NCBI GenBank assembly: GCA_018436855.1
Contig: JAHDKO010000097.1
Location: 1 to 63,190 of the forward strand
Length of the DNA: 63,190 bases
Reading direction: 5' to 3'
From: Deltaproteobacteria bacterium
GTDB lineage: Bacteria; Desulfobacterota; Desulfomonilia; UBA1062
Below are positions 34,263 to 42,482 of this stretch, in pieces. The notes below the pieces were generated by a model that was not told where the DNA came from, searched no databases, and saw only the letters and a list, made by a program, of their open reading frames with translations. The translations under genes and the position numbers were made by a program. The first letter of the stretch is position 1. Every line of letters starts with the position of its first letter.

Positions 34263-35078
34263 ATGACAGTCTCGGATACTCTCCGGAAGGTGTTTCTCCG
34301 GGAAACGTTCGACCGGTTCCATCACCCCGAATATATTTCTCCTGACCCACTGGAGTTCGTATATCGCTATGATGATCCGCTCGACCGGGAGATCGTCGGG
34401 CTCCTCGCCTCGGCGCTAGCCTACGGAAGGGTCGCGCAGGTGCTGAAAAGCGTGGACAAGGCGCTCGGGAAGATGGGGCGTTCTCCACGCGCGTTTCTCG
34501 CCGCTGCGCAAGAACCGGATATGTGGGAGGTGTTCCGCGGATTCAGGCACCGGTTCACCACGGACCGTGAGCTGGTGGAGCTCCTCGTGGGCATTCAGGG
34601 TGTTCTCCGAAGGCACGGGTCGCTCCAGGCATGTTTCCTCTCCGGTCTTCGCTCCGGAGACGACACGGTCGGTCCGGCCCTGTGCGCCTTTGTCAGCGAG
34701 CTCAACGTGCATGGTGACGGCGGTTACAACAGCCTGATCCCGGTCCCGGAAAAGAACAGCGCATGCAAGAGGCTTCACCTGTACCTCAGGTGGATGGTAC
34801 GCTCCGATGCAGTCGATCCCGGGGTATGGGCCGATGTCTCTCCGGAAAGGCTCATCGTTCCGCTGGACACCCACATGTTCCGGACCTGCAGGTCGCTGGG
34901 CATGACTACGCGGGCGCAGGCGGACGGAAAAACCGCCCTGGAGATCACGTCCGCGTTCCGGGAGATCGAGCCGGGCGATCCGGTGAGGTACGATTTCTCG
35001 CTCACCAGGATCGGCATTCGCGGGGAGGGTGATCTCTCCCGGATGATCGAGTCGTGCGCGTGCGTTCATCGCGCCTGA
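34263..35078 (+). CDS. TIGR02757-like (DUF2400) conserved protein
   Basis: A 271-residue soluble protein, recognised from its N-terminal YISPDPLEFVYRYDDPLDREIVGLLASALAYGRV pattern and the late VDPGVWADVSPERLIVPLDTHMFRTCRSLGM segment, which match the uncharacterised TIGR02757 family (recall-based). The helical arrangement with a LIVPLDTH motif resembles the HhH/endonuclease III-like fold, but the iron-sulphur cysteines of that family are not seen. Function unknown. It sits inside the oxygen-defence cluster, 24 bases before rubrerythrin; an oxidative-damage role is possible but not shown. Confidence 0.85.
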   Translation: MTVSDTLRKVFLRETFDRFHHPEYISPDPLEFVYRYDDPLDREIVGLLASALAYGRVAQVLKSVDKALGKMGRSPRAFLAAAQEPDMWEVFRGFRHRFTTDRELVELLVGIQGVLRRHGSLQACFLSGLRSGDDTVGPALCAFVSELNVHGDGGYNSLIPVPEKNSACKRLHLYLRWMVRSDAVDPGVWADVSPERLIVPLDTHMFRTCRSLGMTTRAQADGKTALEITSAFREIEPGDPVRYDFSLTRIGIRGEGDLSRMIESCACVHRA

Positions 35079-35102
35079 GATGTGCATAAAAAGGAGGTAG
35101 GC

Positions 35103-35600
35103 ATGGACGAACGGATCCGCGATGCCATACACCAGGCATACACCGGAGAATCCAAGGCTTCGCTCAGGTTGAAGGTTTTTGCTGAAAAGGCACAGGCCGA
35201 AGGCTACCCCCAGCTTGCAAAGCTTTTCCGGGTGATATCCTTCTCCGAGGAGCTCCACGGCAAGAGGGCGCTTAAGCTGCTCAGGGAGATCAGGAGCACG
35301 GAAGAGAACCTCGCCGAGAGCTTCGAGTCTGAGACCAGGGTGGCGGGCGTCGCGTACGATCAGTTCATCAGGTACGCGGAAGAGGCCGAAGACAGGGCTG
35401 CATCGCTGTACTTCAGCCAGTCAAAGGATGTGGAGGAGATCCATGCAAAGCTGTACAAGGAGGCCATGGACCATGTCCTGGAAGAGCGGCAGACCACCTA
35501 CTACGTGTGCGACCTCTGCGGGTATGTCTCCGACGGTGTGCTGCCCGAGGAATGTCCTGTCTGCGGCGCCGGGAAAGAGCGGTTCGTCTCTTTCGAGTAG
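35103..35600 (+). CDS. Rubrerythrin
   Basis: A 165-residue protein starting at ATG 35103, after AAGGAGG. The ferritin-like domain has ESKASLRLKVFAEKAQAEG and SFSEELHGKRAL (E-x-x-H) then VEEIHAKLYKEAMDHV, for the diiron site. The C-terminal rubredoxin-like domain has CDLCGYVSDG and CPVCGAGKERF. Rubrerythrins reduce hydrogen peroxide with electrons from rubredoxin. It closes the oxygen-defence cluster. Confidence 0.95.
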   Translation: MDERIRDAIHQAYTGESKASLRLKVFAEKAQAEGYPQLAKLFRVISFSEELHGKRALKLLREIRSTEENLAESFESETRVAGVAYDQFIRYAEEAEDRAASLYFSQSKDVEEIHAKLYKEAMDHVLEERQTTYYVCDLCGYVSDGVLPEECPVCGAGKERFVSFE

Positions 35601-36193
35601 GCCGTTGCCCCGGATATCGGGCGGCCCTCGCATGGGGATGGACCGGCAGAAATTGTTGCGAGTGTAAGTACCGGCACACAGGGAACGTAGCCGCCCCGTA
35701 CCCCCGGAGAGACTGAAAGAAATGTGCAGGCTGTTCCCGTGCCTGCGCCATGAGGGGACAGTCATCCACGTACTCGTCACGGGAGGCCGTGACGGAGCAG
35801 AGGCTATCCTGGAGGATGCGGAGATCAGCCCCTGGATCGCTGTTTCAGGTGTTCGGCCCAGTAGGTTTCGTATTCCCTGCAGGCCTTCTTGAGCCCCCTG
35901 ATCGTCCGGATTCCGAGCCGGGTGAGTTCCTCGAGGATTTCTCTTCGTGTAAGCGTCACGGCATACAACCTTCCTGATGAACTGTATTCCGTCCGAATCG
36001 TCTCAGCTCAATTGTTACGGTCAGGTGATTCCTATATCAAAAAACAGCCGGTTCGCCAAGAATAAAATGAATGGTGAATGTTTTCGTCCGGGAGGCGCTC
36101 GCCGGAAACGCCGAGAGGGGTGTCCGGGCGTTTTCTTTTGTATCCGGCAGCCGCACCCGGCGGCCGGATACCCCTGCGGAAGACCGGAATGGC
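35601..36193. other. Long intergenic region with a small ORF
   Basis: A 593-base gap. A 44-codon minus-strand ORF (35825-35959) is listed separately. Immediately after the rubrerythrin stop a GGCCG/CGGCC hairpin (about 35600-35627) lacks a T-run. At 36106-36133, AAACGCC and GGCGTTT pair around a 14-base loop and are followed by TTTTCTTTT on the plus strand, a weak terminator candidate far from any plus-strand gene. Nothing else was recognised. Confidence 0.4.
35825..35959 (-). CDS. Putative 44-residue basic helical protein
   Basis: A GTG-initiated ORF encoding MTLTRREILEELTRLG... followed by a helix with KKACREYETYWAEHL and a basic end. AGGAAGG lies 9 bases upstream of the GTG. The composition (Lys, Arg, Glu, Leu; amphipathic spacing) looks protein-like, unlike typical antisense frames of this GC-rich DNA. 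The first half, LTRREILEELTRLGI, could form a helix-turn-helix-like or MerR-like recognition helix, but this is guesswork. No homologue is known to me. The region has no other gene. Confidence 0.4.
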   Translation of the reverse strand: MTLTRREILEELTRLGIRTIRGLKKACREYETYWAEHLKQRSRG

Positions 36194-37480
36194 TTATGGG
36201 TGCTCCTGCGGAGTGCTCCACCGCCAGTGGAGGAGATCGGAAAGGAACCCGATGCGTGAGTACCCGGGACCTTGCTCGTACGAGAAGAGGAGCGAGAGCG
36301 CAAAGGAGAGCTTCGGGCCGGACCGTGCATACCGGAAGGTTCGCCAGAGAACGCTCACCTCGGACGAGCCGGGCGCCGATTCGCCGGAGGCGAAGGTCAG
36401 CAGGGGCAGGTAGTTCCTCTGGAAGCCCTCGTCGTGGATGGGAACGAGCCAGGGGAAGTACCACAGCGTCCGGTCGCCGGTGGTGTGCCGGTGCCACAGG
36501 GGCCAGGCGGTGAGCTGCTGCGAGTCCACGGCCTGCTCCCTGATCAGGGAGCTTTTTTTGCTCAGGAGCAGGATGGTGGTCCGCTCCTCCCGGATGCCGG
36601 CAGCGGGATTGTAGCTCGCCTCGCGCTTGTACAGCGGCCAGAGCACGATCTTCATCCGGTAGGATTCGCCGGCAATCTTGGTCCAGTAGAAGGGAAAGAA
36701 CTTGAGCTCCTCGTACGCACCGGTCGCCTTGCGCAGCAGAGGCCAGGGAAAGTTCGCGCTCGTGAGCTCGGGCGAGGTGTCCCTGCTGTAGGTGAACAGA
36801 GGCCAGAGAATTGAGAAGTTCCAGTAGGTGTCCCCCCGGGCGTAATAGAAGAAGGGGATGAATGCATTGATGTACTGAGCGCCCCGCCGGAAGTGGAAGA
36901 GTGGCCACAGAACGTAATCGTGGCGGTAGTTCACCGTCTCCTCGTACCCCCAGAGGGGAAAGACCTGAAACTCGCGACCGGGCGAATACCGGAACACCGG
37001 CCACAGCACGGAGTAGGACTCGATACCGTTGGTGGTCGTCTGCGAATAGAGCGGCCAGAGCACGAACCGGATCCGGTCGTGCCCGAAACGGTGATCAAGC
37101 CTGCCATAGAGCGGAAAAACCCCGCCGTAGCGCTGTGATTCATGCCTTCCATAAAAGAAGATGAGGAGGTTCACGTTCTCCCGGTCTTCCTCGTTCGTAT
37201 AGGAGAAGATCGGGATGAACCGCCCACGCTCGCGGGTGAAATGGCCGAGTGGATAGAGGATGTCTGTCTGGGAGGCATCGTGGTAGAAAAGGGGGCGAAT
37301 CGCGGTATACTCGTCAGTGAGGTCCACGAGGGGGCCGCCCAGGGAGAGCTGATGCCCCTGCACGCTCGACTCGAAGAAGAGCAGGGGGGCGAGGTTGACC
37401 GTAGCCGCAGACAGGCACTGCCACGGGACAAGGAGCATCACCGGGAGCAGGATCCGGAAGGCTGCGCGCAAGGGCGGCAT
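36194..37480 (-). CDS. Exported repeat protein with recurring LWPL/FPF aromatic motif
   Basis: A 428-residue protein with a signal peptide (about residues 1-25). The mature part is built of short repeats, each with a hydrophobic aromatic-proline core such as VLWPLYS, VLWPVFRYS, VFPLWGYE, VLWPLFHFR, FIPFFYYA, ILWPLFTYS, FFPFYWT, VLWPLYKRE and AWPLWHRH, about every 20-25 residues, alternating with charged turns. This looks like a chain of beta-hairpins, and an outer-membrane or periplasmic beta protein is inferred. No known family was recognised. It follows mlaD by 5 bases and is the last gene of the def-fmt-rpe-TPR-mlaD run, so a role in lipid or envelope transport is a guess from context. Confidence 0.75.
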   Translation of the reverse strand: MPPLRAAFRILLPVMLLVPWQCLSAATVNLAPLLFFESSVQGHQLSLGGPLVDLTDEYTAIRPLFYHDASQTDILYPLGHFTRERGRFIPIFSYTNEEDRENVNLLIFFYGRHESQRYGGVFPLYGRLDHRFGHDRIRFVLWPLYSQTTTNGIESYSVLWPVFRYSPGREFQVFPLWGYEETVNYRHDYVLWPLFHFRRGAQYINAFIPFFYYARGDTYWNFSILWPLFTYSRDTSPELTSANFPWPLLRKATGAYEELKFFPFYWTKIAGESYRMKIVLWPLYKREASYNPAAGIREERTTILLLSKKSSLIREQAVDSQQLTAWPLWHRHTTGDRTLWYFPWLVPIHDEGFQRNYLPLLTFASGESAPGSSEVSVLWRTFRYARSGPKLSFALSLLFSYEQGPGYSRIGFLSDLLHWRWSTPQEHP

Positions 37481-37485
37481 GATCG

Positions 37486-38511
37486 TTACCAGATCAGGCC
37501 CAGGATCGTTCCCAGCACCGTCACAGGCATCTGCTCTTCGATTCCCTGCGCGGCGAGGTTGGCGCTCCTGACCGCTTCCTGGAGGTTTGCATAGAGCTCT
37601 TCGTCCGTGAGCAGCATGCCCAGCGTTCCCCGGCCTTCGGCCAGCTCGTCGGTGATGGTCCTGATGTTCTCGGAAATGGCCAGGAGGTTGCTGTAGAGGG
37701 CGGGATCGTTCATGAGCATGGAGATGGTGCTCTCATCCTCTATGCCGGCCGTGATGTTCTGCAGGGAATCGAGGAATCCGGCCAGGGAGACATAGAGCGC
37801 GTCATCGCGGACAAGCCTGCCGATGGTCCCCTCTCCGGCGTTTATGGTTCTCACGATCTCACCGAACTCTTCGGTGGTGGAGGTGAAGCTTCCCGAGGCA
37901 TCCGCCAGGATGTCGGTGATCCGGCGCAGGCCCGAGACGATGCCGGAGATGTCTTCACGGTTTTCCGCCACCAGGGAAGAGGACTCCTCGGTGAGGTTCC
38001 TCAGGTTCGTGAGAATGGCCCGCAGAGTCTCCTCGTCTCCCAGCGTCGCGTTCAGCGAGAACGAAAGCTCGGTCAGGTTGCCTGCCAGCTCGCCTAGCTG
38101 CACGAGGAGATCGTCCAGGGAGGGGGGCACGCTGGTCCGTGCGAGATTCCCGCCGGGCTCGATCATGTTCCCCGAGTTGCCGGGCTGGATGATGATGATC
38201 TTGTCCCCGAGAACTCCCCGGGTTGCAACCGAGGCCTGGCTGTCGATGGGTATGCGCACGTCCTCGTAGACCTGGGTCCTGACCAGGGCCGAGTAATCCG
38301 CGTTCAGGGTTATCTCGCTCACGCTCCCCACCTGGACGCCTGCCAGGACGAGCTGGGAGCCTTTGTTGAGCCCCTCCACCGTGGAGAACACCATGCTGAT
38401 GGGATAGGTGCCCCTTCTCGTGAGGTTCAGCTCGCCGATGGTGAAGGAGAGGGCGGCGAAGACCGCGACCGCGGCCACGATGAAGATGCCGACCTTTGCC
38501 TCGTTGCTCAT
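37486..38511 (-). CDS. MCE (MlaD)-family lipid-transport protein
   Basis: A 341-residue inner-membrane-anchored protein. One N-terminal membrane helix (about 8-28) is followed by the MCE domain (about 38-118; ISMVFSTVEGLNKGSQLVLAGVQVGSVSEI and ATRGVLGDKIIIIQPGN). The remainder is a long helical tail with repeated LLTDEELYANL/LMNDPALYSNL/LVRDDALYVSL units, like tether helices of MCE hexamers that build a lipid tunnel. It normally works with MlaE permease and MlaF ATPase, but neither gene is adjacent. A partner could be elsewhere in the genome. Confidence 0.9.
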   Translation of the reverse strand: MSNEAKVGIFIVAAVAVFAALSFTIGELNLTRRGTYPISMVFSTVEGLNKGSQLVLAGVQVGSVSEITLNADYSALVRTQVYEDVRIPIDSQASVATRGVLGDKIIIIQPGNSGNMIEPGGNLARTSVPPSLDDLLVQLGELAGNLTELSFSLNATLGDEETLRAILTNLRNLTEESSSLVAENREDISGIVSGLRRITDILADASGSFTSTTEEFGEIVRTINAGEGTIGRLVRDDALYVSLAGFLDSLQNITAGIEDESTISMLMNDPALYSNLLAISENIRTITDELAEGRGTLGMLLTDEELYANLQEAVRSANLAAQGIEEQMPVTVLGTILGLIW

Positions 38512-38538
38512 GCCTGCACTCCGGTGATCGCCATCGGT

Positions 38539-40113
38539 TCAGTCCACCAGATCATTGATCTTTTCCTCCAGCTCGTCCCGGGCGTTTCTGTTGAGCAGAG
38601 ACGCCTTCAGATAGTGGTCGAGGGCCTTCTCCTTCTTTCCCAGGCTCTGCAGCACGTCTCCCATGTGCTCGTGGATGGTGGGGTCGGTATCGAGCTTTTC
38701 CACCGCCTTTTTCAGGTAGGTCAGCGCTTCTTCAGGCCTGTTTTGACGAAAGAGGACCCATGCCATGGAATCCATGATATAGGGATCGTCGGGACGCTGC
38801 CTCAGCGCCTCGCTGATCATCTCGTGGGCCTGGTCGAGATTGGTTGCCTCGTCGGCCCAGACGTAGCCTACGAAATTGAGCGCAACCGGATCCTTGGGGT
38901 TGCTCTGGAGCAGCTTGGTCGCGATCTCAAGCCCTTCCTCCCTCCTGCCATCCGCGTCGAGCTCGGTAGCGAGCTGGTAGCCGACCTCTGCACATCCGTC
39001 CTTGGGGGAAAAAAAGTCCCACGCCCGGAACAGCTCGTCCATCATCTCGTCATGCCTGCCAAGGTCTTTGAGGATGGAGGACCTGAGCAGGACGGCCTCA
39101 CAGCCCAGCCTGCTGGTCAGAGTGATCTGGGAGAGCTGTGAGAAGGCCTCGTGCAGACGGTCGAGCTTGGCGTATACGATGGCGAGATAGTAGGAATCTT
39201 CCAGGGTCATCTCCTGCAGGGAGGTGATGGTGCCCAGCGCTTCTTCGTACATGCCTTCCTGAAGCTGTAGCAGGGCGAGCTTGCGGATGATCTGGGGGTC
39301 GCTGCTGAGCTGCCTGAGCTTTTGCATCTGATCGATGGCGTCCTGGTAGCGGTTCGTCGAGATATAGAGGTCGGACAGAACCACGAGGGCCTCCACGGCA
39401 TCGGGCTCTATCTCGAGGTACTGCCGGTAGACGGACTCGGCCTCCTTCTTCTCTCCCAGGAGCTCATGGACCCTGCCGAGCTCGAGGTGTGCGGGGCCGA
39501 ACCGGGGTTGGAGCTCGATCACCCTGCGGAGGTAGTCTTTTGCGCAGGGAAGGTCCTTGTTTCCCTGGCAGGCCTTGGAGAGGGTGTAGAGGACCATGGA
39601 GTCATCGTCGGAGCCGAGCAGGCCGCGGAGAATCTCCTGGGCCCCGGTGAAATCCGCGACGATGATCTTCAGGTTGGCCAGAAAGAGTTTGAGCTGGGTG
39701 TTCTCGGGATATCTTCCCACCAGGATCTCGGTATCATCTATTGCCTGGGCCCAGTCGCCCTTGCGTGCGTATATCCGGGTTCTGAGATCGAGCGCCTCGT
39801 CAACGAAGGCGTCGCTTTCGATGAGCCGGTCGATGAACTCAAGGGCGCGGTCGGGCTGGTTGGTGATGTAGAGGATGCGCGCCTGAGCGAACCATGCTAT
39901 GGGGTCGTCAACTGCGGCGTAGAGCTCAAGGGCATTGTTCCAGTTCCCCAGGTTTTCTTCGTACCGGGCGAGCATGAGGGTGAGGCGGGGAGAGTCCGGT
40001 TTCCCGGCGACACGGCTGCCCTCCTGAGGAGGCATGTGTGCGCATCCGGCGCTTAGTGCCAGAATGCTCAACGCGATGAGAAGACTAATGCTTCCGGCTG
40101 TCCGCAATGGCAA
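38539..40113 (-). CDS. TPR-repeat lipoprotein
   Basis: A 524-residue lipoprotein with lipobox LSAGC (Cys 24). TPR units fill the mature part, for example YEENLGNWNNALELYAAV, FGPAHLELGRVHELLGEKKEAESVYRQYL, EPDAVEALVVLSDLYISTNRYQDAI and NPKDPVALNFVGYVWADEATNLDQA, about fourteen repeats. The end resembles TPR proteins that carry PEP-CTERM-type or Bam-like assembly roles, but no specific family is assigned. It begins inside rpe (29-base overlap) and precedes mlaD by 27 bases, so it is translated with both. Envelope assembly scaffold is inferred. Confidence 0.88.
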   Translation of the reverse strand: MPLRTAGSISLLIALSILALSAGCAHMPPQEGSRVAGKPDSPRLTLMLARYEENLGNWNNALELYAAVDDPIAWFAQARILYITNQPDRALEFIDRLIESDAFVDEALDLRTRIYARKGDWAQAIDDTEILVGRYPENTQLKLFLANLKIIVADFTGAQEILRGLLGSDDDSMVLYTLSKACQGNKDLPCAKDYLRRVIELQPRFGPAHLELGRVHELLGEKKEAESVYRQYLEIEPDAVEALVVLSDLYISTNRYQDAIDQMQKLRQLSSDPQIIRKLALLQLQEGMYEEALGTITSLQEMTLEDSYYLAIVYAKLDRLHEAFSQLSQITLTSRLGCEAVLLRSSILKDLGRHDEMMDELFRAWDFFSPKDGCAEVGYQLATELDADGRREEGLEIATKLLQSNPKDPVALNFVGYVWADEATNLDQAHEMISEALRQRPDDPYIMDSMAWVLFRQNRPEEALTYLKKAVEKLDTDPTIHEHMGDVLQSLGKKEKALDHYLKASLLNRNARDELEEKINDLVD

Positions 40114-40741
40114 ACATCTCCCTTACGGCCGCCTCAGGATCGGAGCTGCCGAAAACGCTGGATCCGGCCACGACCACGTCCACGCCCTTGTCCAGCACCA
40201 TGCCCAGATTGCCCGGGCCGATTCCCCCATCGATCTCCACGAGGATGTTCCTGCCGGCCGCGAGCCCCTTTGCCTCTGCGATTTTCGGAACCACCGCGTC
40301 GATGAAGGTCTGGCCCCCGAACCCCGGGTTGACGCTCATGATCAGGATGAGGTCGATGGCATCGAGGCAGTACGCAATCGTGCTCAAGGGGGTCGACGGG
40401 TTCAGCGCCACTCCCGGGGTGCACCCCAGCTCGCGGATTCTCGTCAGGGTCCGGTGCAGGTGCGGGCCGGCCTCTGCATGGACGGTAATCCCGTTGGCAC
40501 CGGCCTGGGCGAAAGCCTCGAGATAGCGGTCGGGGTCGGCCACCATCAGGTGGCAGTCCAGATAGGCGTTGGTGACGGACCGGACGCTCTTGACCACCAG
40601 GGGCCCGATGGTGATGTTCGGCACGAAATGCCCATCCATGACATCCACATGGATCCACTGTGCCCCGGCGGATACGACCCTCCGGATGTCACTGCCCAGG
40701 TTCGCGAAATCAGCCGACAGTATGGACGGCGCGAGTATCAT
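40085..40741 (-). CDS. rpe: Ribulose-phosphate 3-epimerase
   Basis: 218 residues, the usual length. TIM-barrel landmarks: APSILSADFANLGSDI, WIHVDVMDGHFVPNITIGP, LDCHLMVADPDRYL, LILIMSVNPGFGGQTFI and ILVEIDGGIGPGN. It interconverts ribulose 5-phosphate and xylulose 5-phosphate in the pentose-phosphate pathway with a metal ion bound by the His/Asp residues of those motifs. It follows fmt by 104 bases and overlaps the TPR lipoprotein gene. Confidence 0.97.
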   Translation of the reverse strand: MILAPSILSADFANLGSDIRRVVSAGAQWIHVDVMDGHFVPNITIGPLVVKSVRSVTNAYLDCHLMVADPDRYLEAFAQAGANGITVHAEAGPHLHRTLTRIRELGCTPGVALNPSTPLSTIAYCLDAIDLILIMSVNPGFGGQTFIDAVVPKIAEAKGLAAGRNILVEIDGGIGPGNLGMVLDKGVDVVVAGSSVFGSSDPEAAVREMFAIADSRKH

Positions 40742-40845
40742 CCCAACCTCTTATGAACGTTTTTTCAGTTCCTTCTCCACACATGAGTGTCACTATCTTT
40801 TTTACCACGGATTCTTCAAGATTGCTGCACCATTTTTGCCGTCCG

Positions 40846-41790
40846 CTACGGGCGGGCGGTATCTCCAAGCATGACCCGGGAGGCGCGCAGGCCGTTTGAA
40901 AAGGCGCGGGCGTCCACGGCCTTTTTCCCCTCCACCTGCAACACCTGCGGGAGCAGGAACCCTTGCCTGCAGGCGATGGCGAGCCCGCCGTCGGTCCTGC
41001 TCATGGTCCCGAACCCGAGCGCGTGCTCCTCGAAGCGGTACGTGCTCTTGAGGATCTTGAGAATCTTCGACCCGAAGAAGGTGTAGGCGCAGGGCCAGGG
41101 AAGAAGGCCGCGGACCATGTTGTGGATGGAGCGGGGGTCCGAGCCCCAGTCGATCTCGCCTTCTTCCTTTTTCAGCATGGGGGCGTAGGTCGCCTTGTCG
41201 TGCTCCTGGGGTTTCGCCTCGATCCCGCCCCTTTCCAGCTGGTCAAGGGTTTCCAGGAGCTTTTCCGCGCCGAGCGCGCTCAGGCGAGCCGACAGACCGA
41301 CGGCATCCTCATCCTCAGGGACAGGCACCTCGGATCGAAGGAACACGGGCCCGGAATCCATGCCCGAGTCGATCTGCATGATGCTCACCCCGGTGGTGGC
41401 ACACCCTGCCAGGATCGCCCGGTTGATGGGTGCGGCCCCTCTGAAGGCGGGCAGGACCGAGGCATGGACGTTGATGAAACCGTGCGCAGGGATCGCGAGC
41501 ATGTCGTCGGGGATCATCTTCCCGTACGCCACCACGATGACCGCGTCCAGTGCGAGATCACGGAGCATCCCCGCTATCTGGGCGTTTCCTTTCAGTGTCT
41601 GCGGCTGCATGACGGGAATGCCTTTCTCGATGGCCAGCTCCTTGACCGGCGGCATCATGAGATGCCGGCCTCTGCCTTTCGGCTTGTCGGGCTGGGTGAG
41701 GACGCTCAGGACCCGGTGCTCGCCAGCCTCGATCAATGCCTTGAGCGAAGGCAGGGCAAACTCCGGGGTGCCCATGAAGGCGAGTCTCAT
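40846..41790 (-). CDS. fmt: Methionyl-tRNA formyltransferase
   Basis: 314 residues. MRLAFMGTPEFALPSLKAL starts the formyl-folate domain; the catalytic region is NVHASVLPAFRGAAPINRAIL with the Asn/His of the family; GVSIMQIDSGMDSGPV follows; the C-terminal tRNA-binding domain begins near AYTFFGSKILKI. It formylates initiator Met-tRNA. ATG overlaps the def stop codon by four bases (ATGA), the usual def-fmt pairing. Confidence 0.97.
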   Translation of the reverse strand: MRLAFMGTPEFALPSLKALIEAGEHRVLSVLTQPDKPKGRGRHLMMPPVKELAIEKGIPVMQPQTLKGNAQIAGMLRDLALDAVIVVAYGKMIPDDMLAIPAHGFINVHASVLPAFRGAAPINRAILAGCATTGVSIMQIDSGMDSGPVFLRSEVPVPEDEDAVGLSARLSALGAEKLLETLDQLERGGIEAKPQEHDKATYAPMLKKEEGEIDWGSDPRSIHNMVRGLLPWPCAYTFFGSKILKILKSTYRFEEHALGFGTMSRTDGGLAIACRQGFLLPQVLQVEGKKAVDARAFSNGLRASRVMLGDTARP

Positions 41791-42287
41791 AAGGTCCCTT
41801 TTTTCCTTTTCTTCAGATAAATGGAGCGCTTCAGGCTGGAGGCATAGTCCAGGATCACCTTTCCGTCCAGGTGATCGATCTCGTGCTGGAATATTCTCGC
41901 GAGATACCCCTCGGCCTCCATGCGGACCTCGTTGCCCTTGAGGTCGATGCCCGTAACGAGTATCCGTGAGGCGCGGTCGACATCAACAGAGGTCTCAGGT
42001 ACGCTCAGGCACATTTCGCTGTCCGTCTCCACGCCCTCCTTCTCGACGATGACCGGGTTGATCAGGACGACGAGCTGGCTCTCCTCCTTCCCCGCGGAAG
42101 GGTCGACGAGAACGAGCCGCATGGACGCCCCCACCTGGGGGGCGGCGAGGCCTACACCGGGGGCGGTGTGCATGGTGTGTCTCATATCCTCGGCAAGGGA
42201 GACGATATCGAGATCGATGTTATCCACCTCATGTGCCCGGGATTTGAGAACCTTGTCCGGATAGATCAGGATCTCTTTTTTCGGCAT
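41787..42287 (-). CDS. def: Peptide deformylase
   Basis: 166 residues. Three motifs are present: GVGLAAPQVG, EMCLSVPE (the usual form is EGCLS) and HEIDHLDG, giving Cys and two His metal ligands and the catalytic Glu. It removes the formyl group from nascent proteins. The start has no Shine-Dalgarno; the promoter lies directly upstream. First gene of a likely six-gene run ending in the repeat protein. Confidence 0.96.
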   Translation of the reverse strand: MPKKEILIYPDKVLKSRAHEVDNIDLDIVSLAEDMRHTMHTAPGVGLAAPQVGASMRLVLVDPSAGKEESQLVVLINPVIVEKEGVETDSEMCLSVPETSVDVDRASRILVTGIDLKGNEVRMEAEGYLARIFQHEIDHLDGKVILDYASSLKRSIYLKKRKKGTL

Positions 42288-42295
42288 AGTAGGCT

Positions 42296-42325
42296 ACCAT
42301 AAAACCAAAGCTTCCGGTCTGTCAA
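42296..42325 (-). promoter_or_regulatory. Promoter of def-fmt with almost no leader
   Basis: On the minus strand TTGACA (42320-42325), an 18-base spacer and TATGGT (42296-42301). The predicted start is only 0-3 bases before ATG 42287, and no ribosome-binding site is present, so the mRNA would be leaderless or nearly so. Confidence 0.55.
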
Positions 42326-42482
42326 GTGGCGCTATTCCTTGCAGGTTTCCCGGGTTCGGGAAAGAGCCGGGGGTTCCGGTACTGCTGAAACGATCTGCAC
42401 TTTATCCGGTGCTTACACGCCATGCACACGTCGAGGGCGACCCTTGGCTCACCCTTTCTTCTGGGGCAGATCAGATAGGTGC

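Noticed and set aside
35721..35900. Plus-strand frame MCRLFPCLRHEGTV... of about 56 codons overlapping the 44-residue minus-strand ORF
   Set aside because: Weak ribosome site, and the Arg/Pro/Ser-rich second half looks like antisense; the minus-strand ORF has better start signals.
40800..40862. Hairpin CCGCCCG/CGGACGG just past fmt as a terminator
   Set aside because: On the fmt strand the hairpin is followed by an A-run, not a T-run, and has a mismatch; it would not end the transcript.
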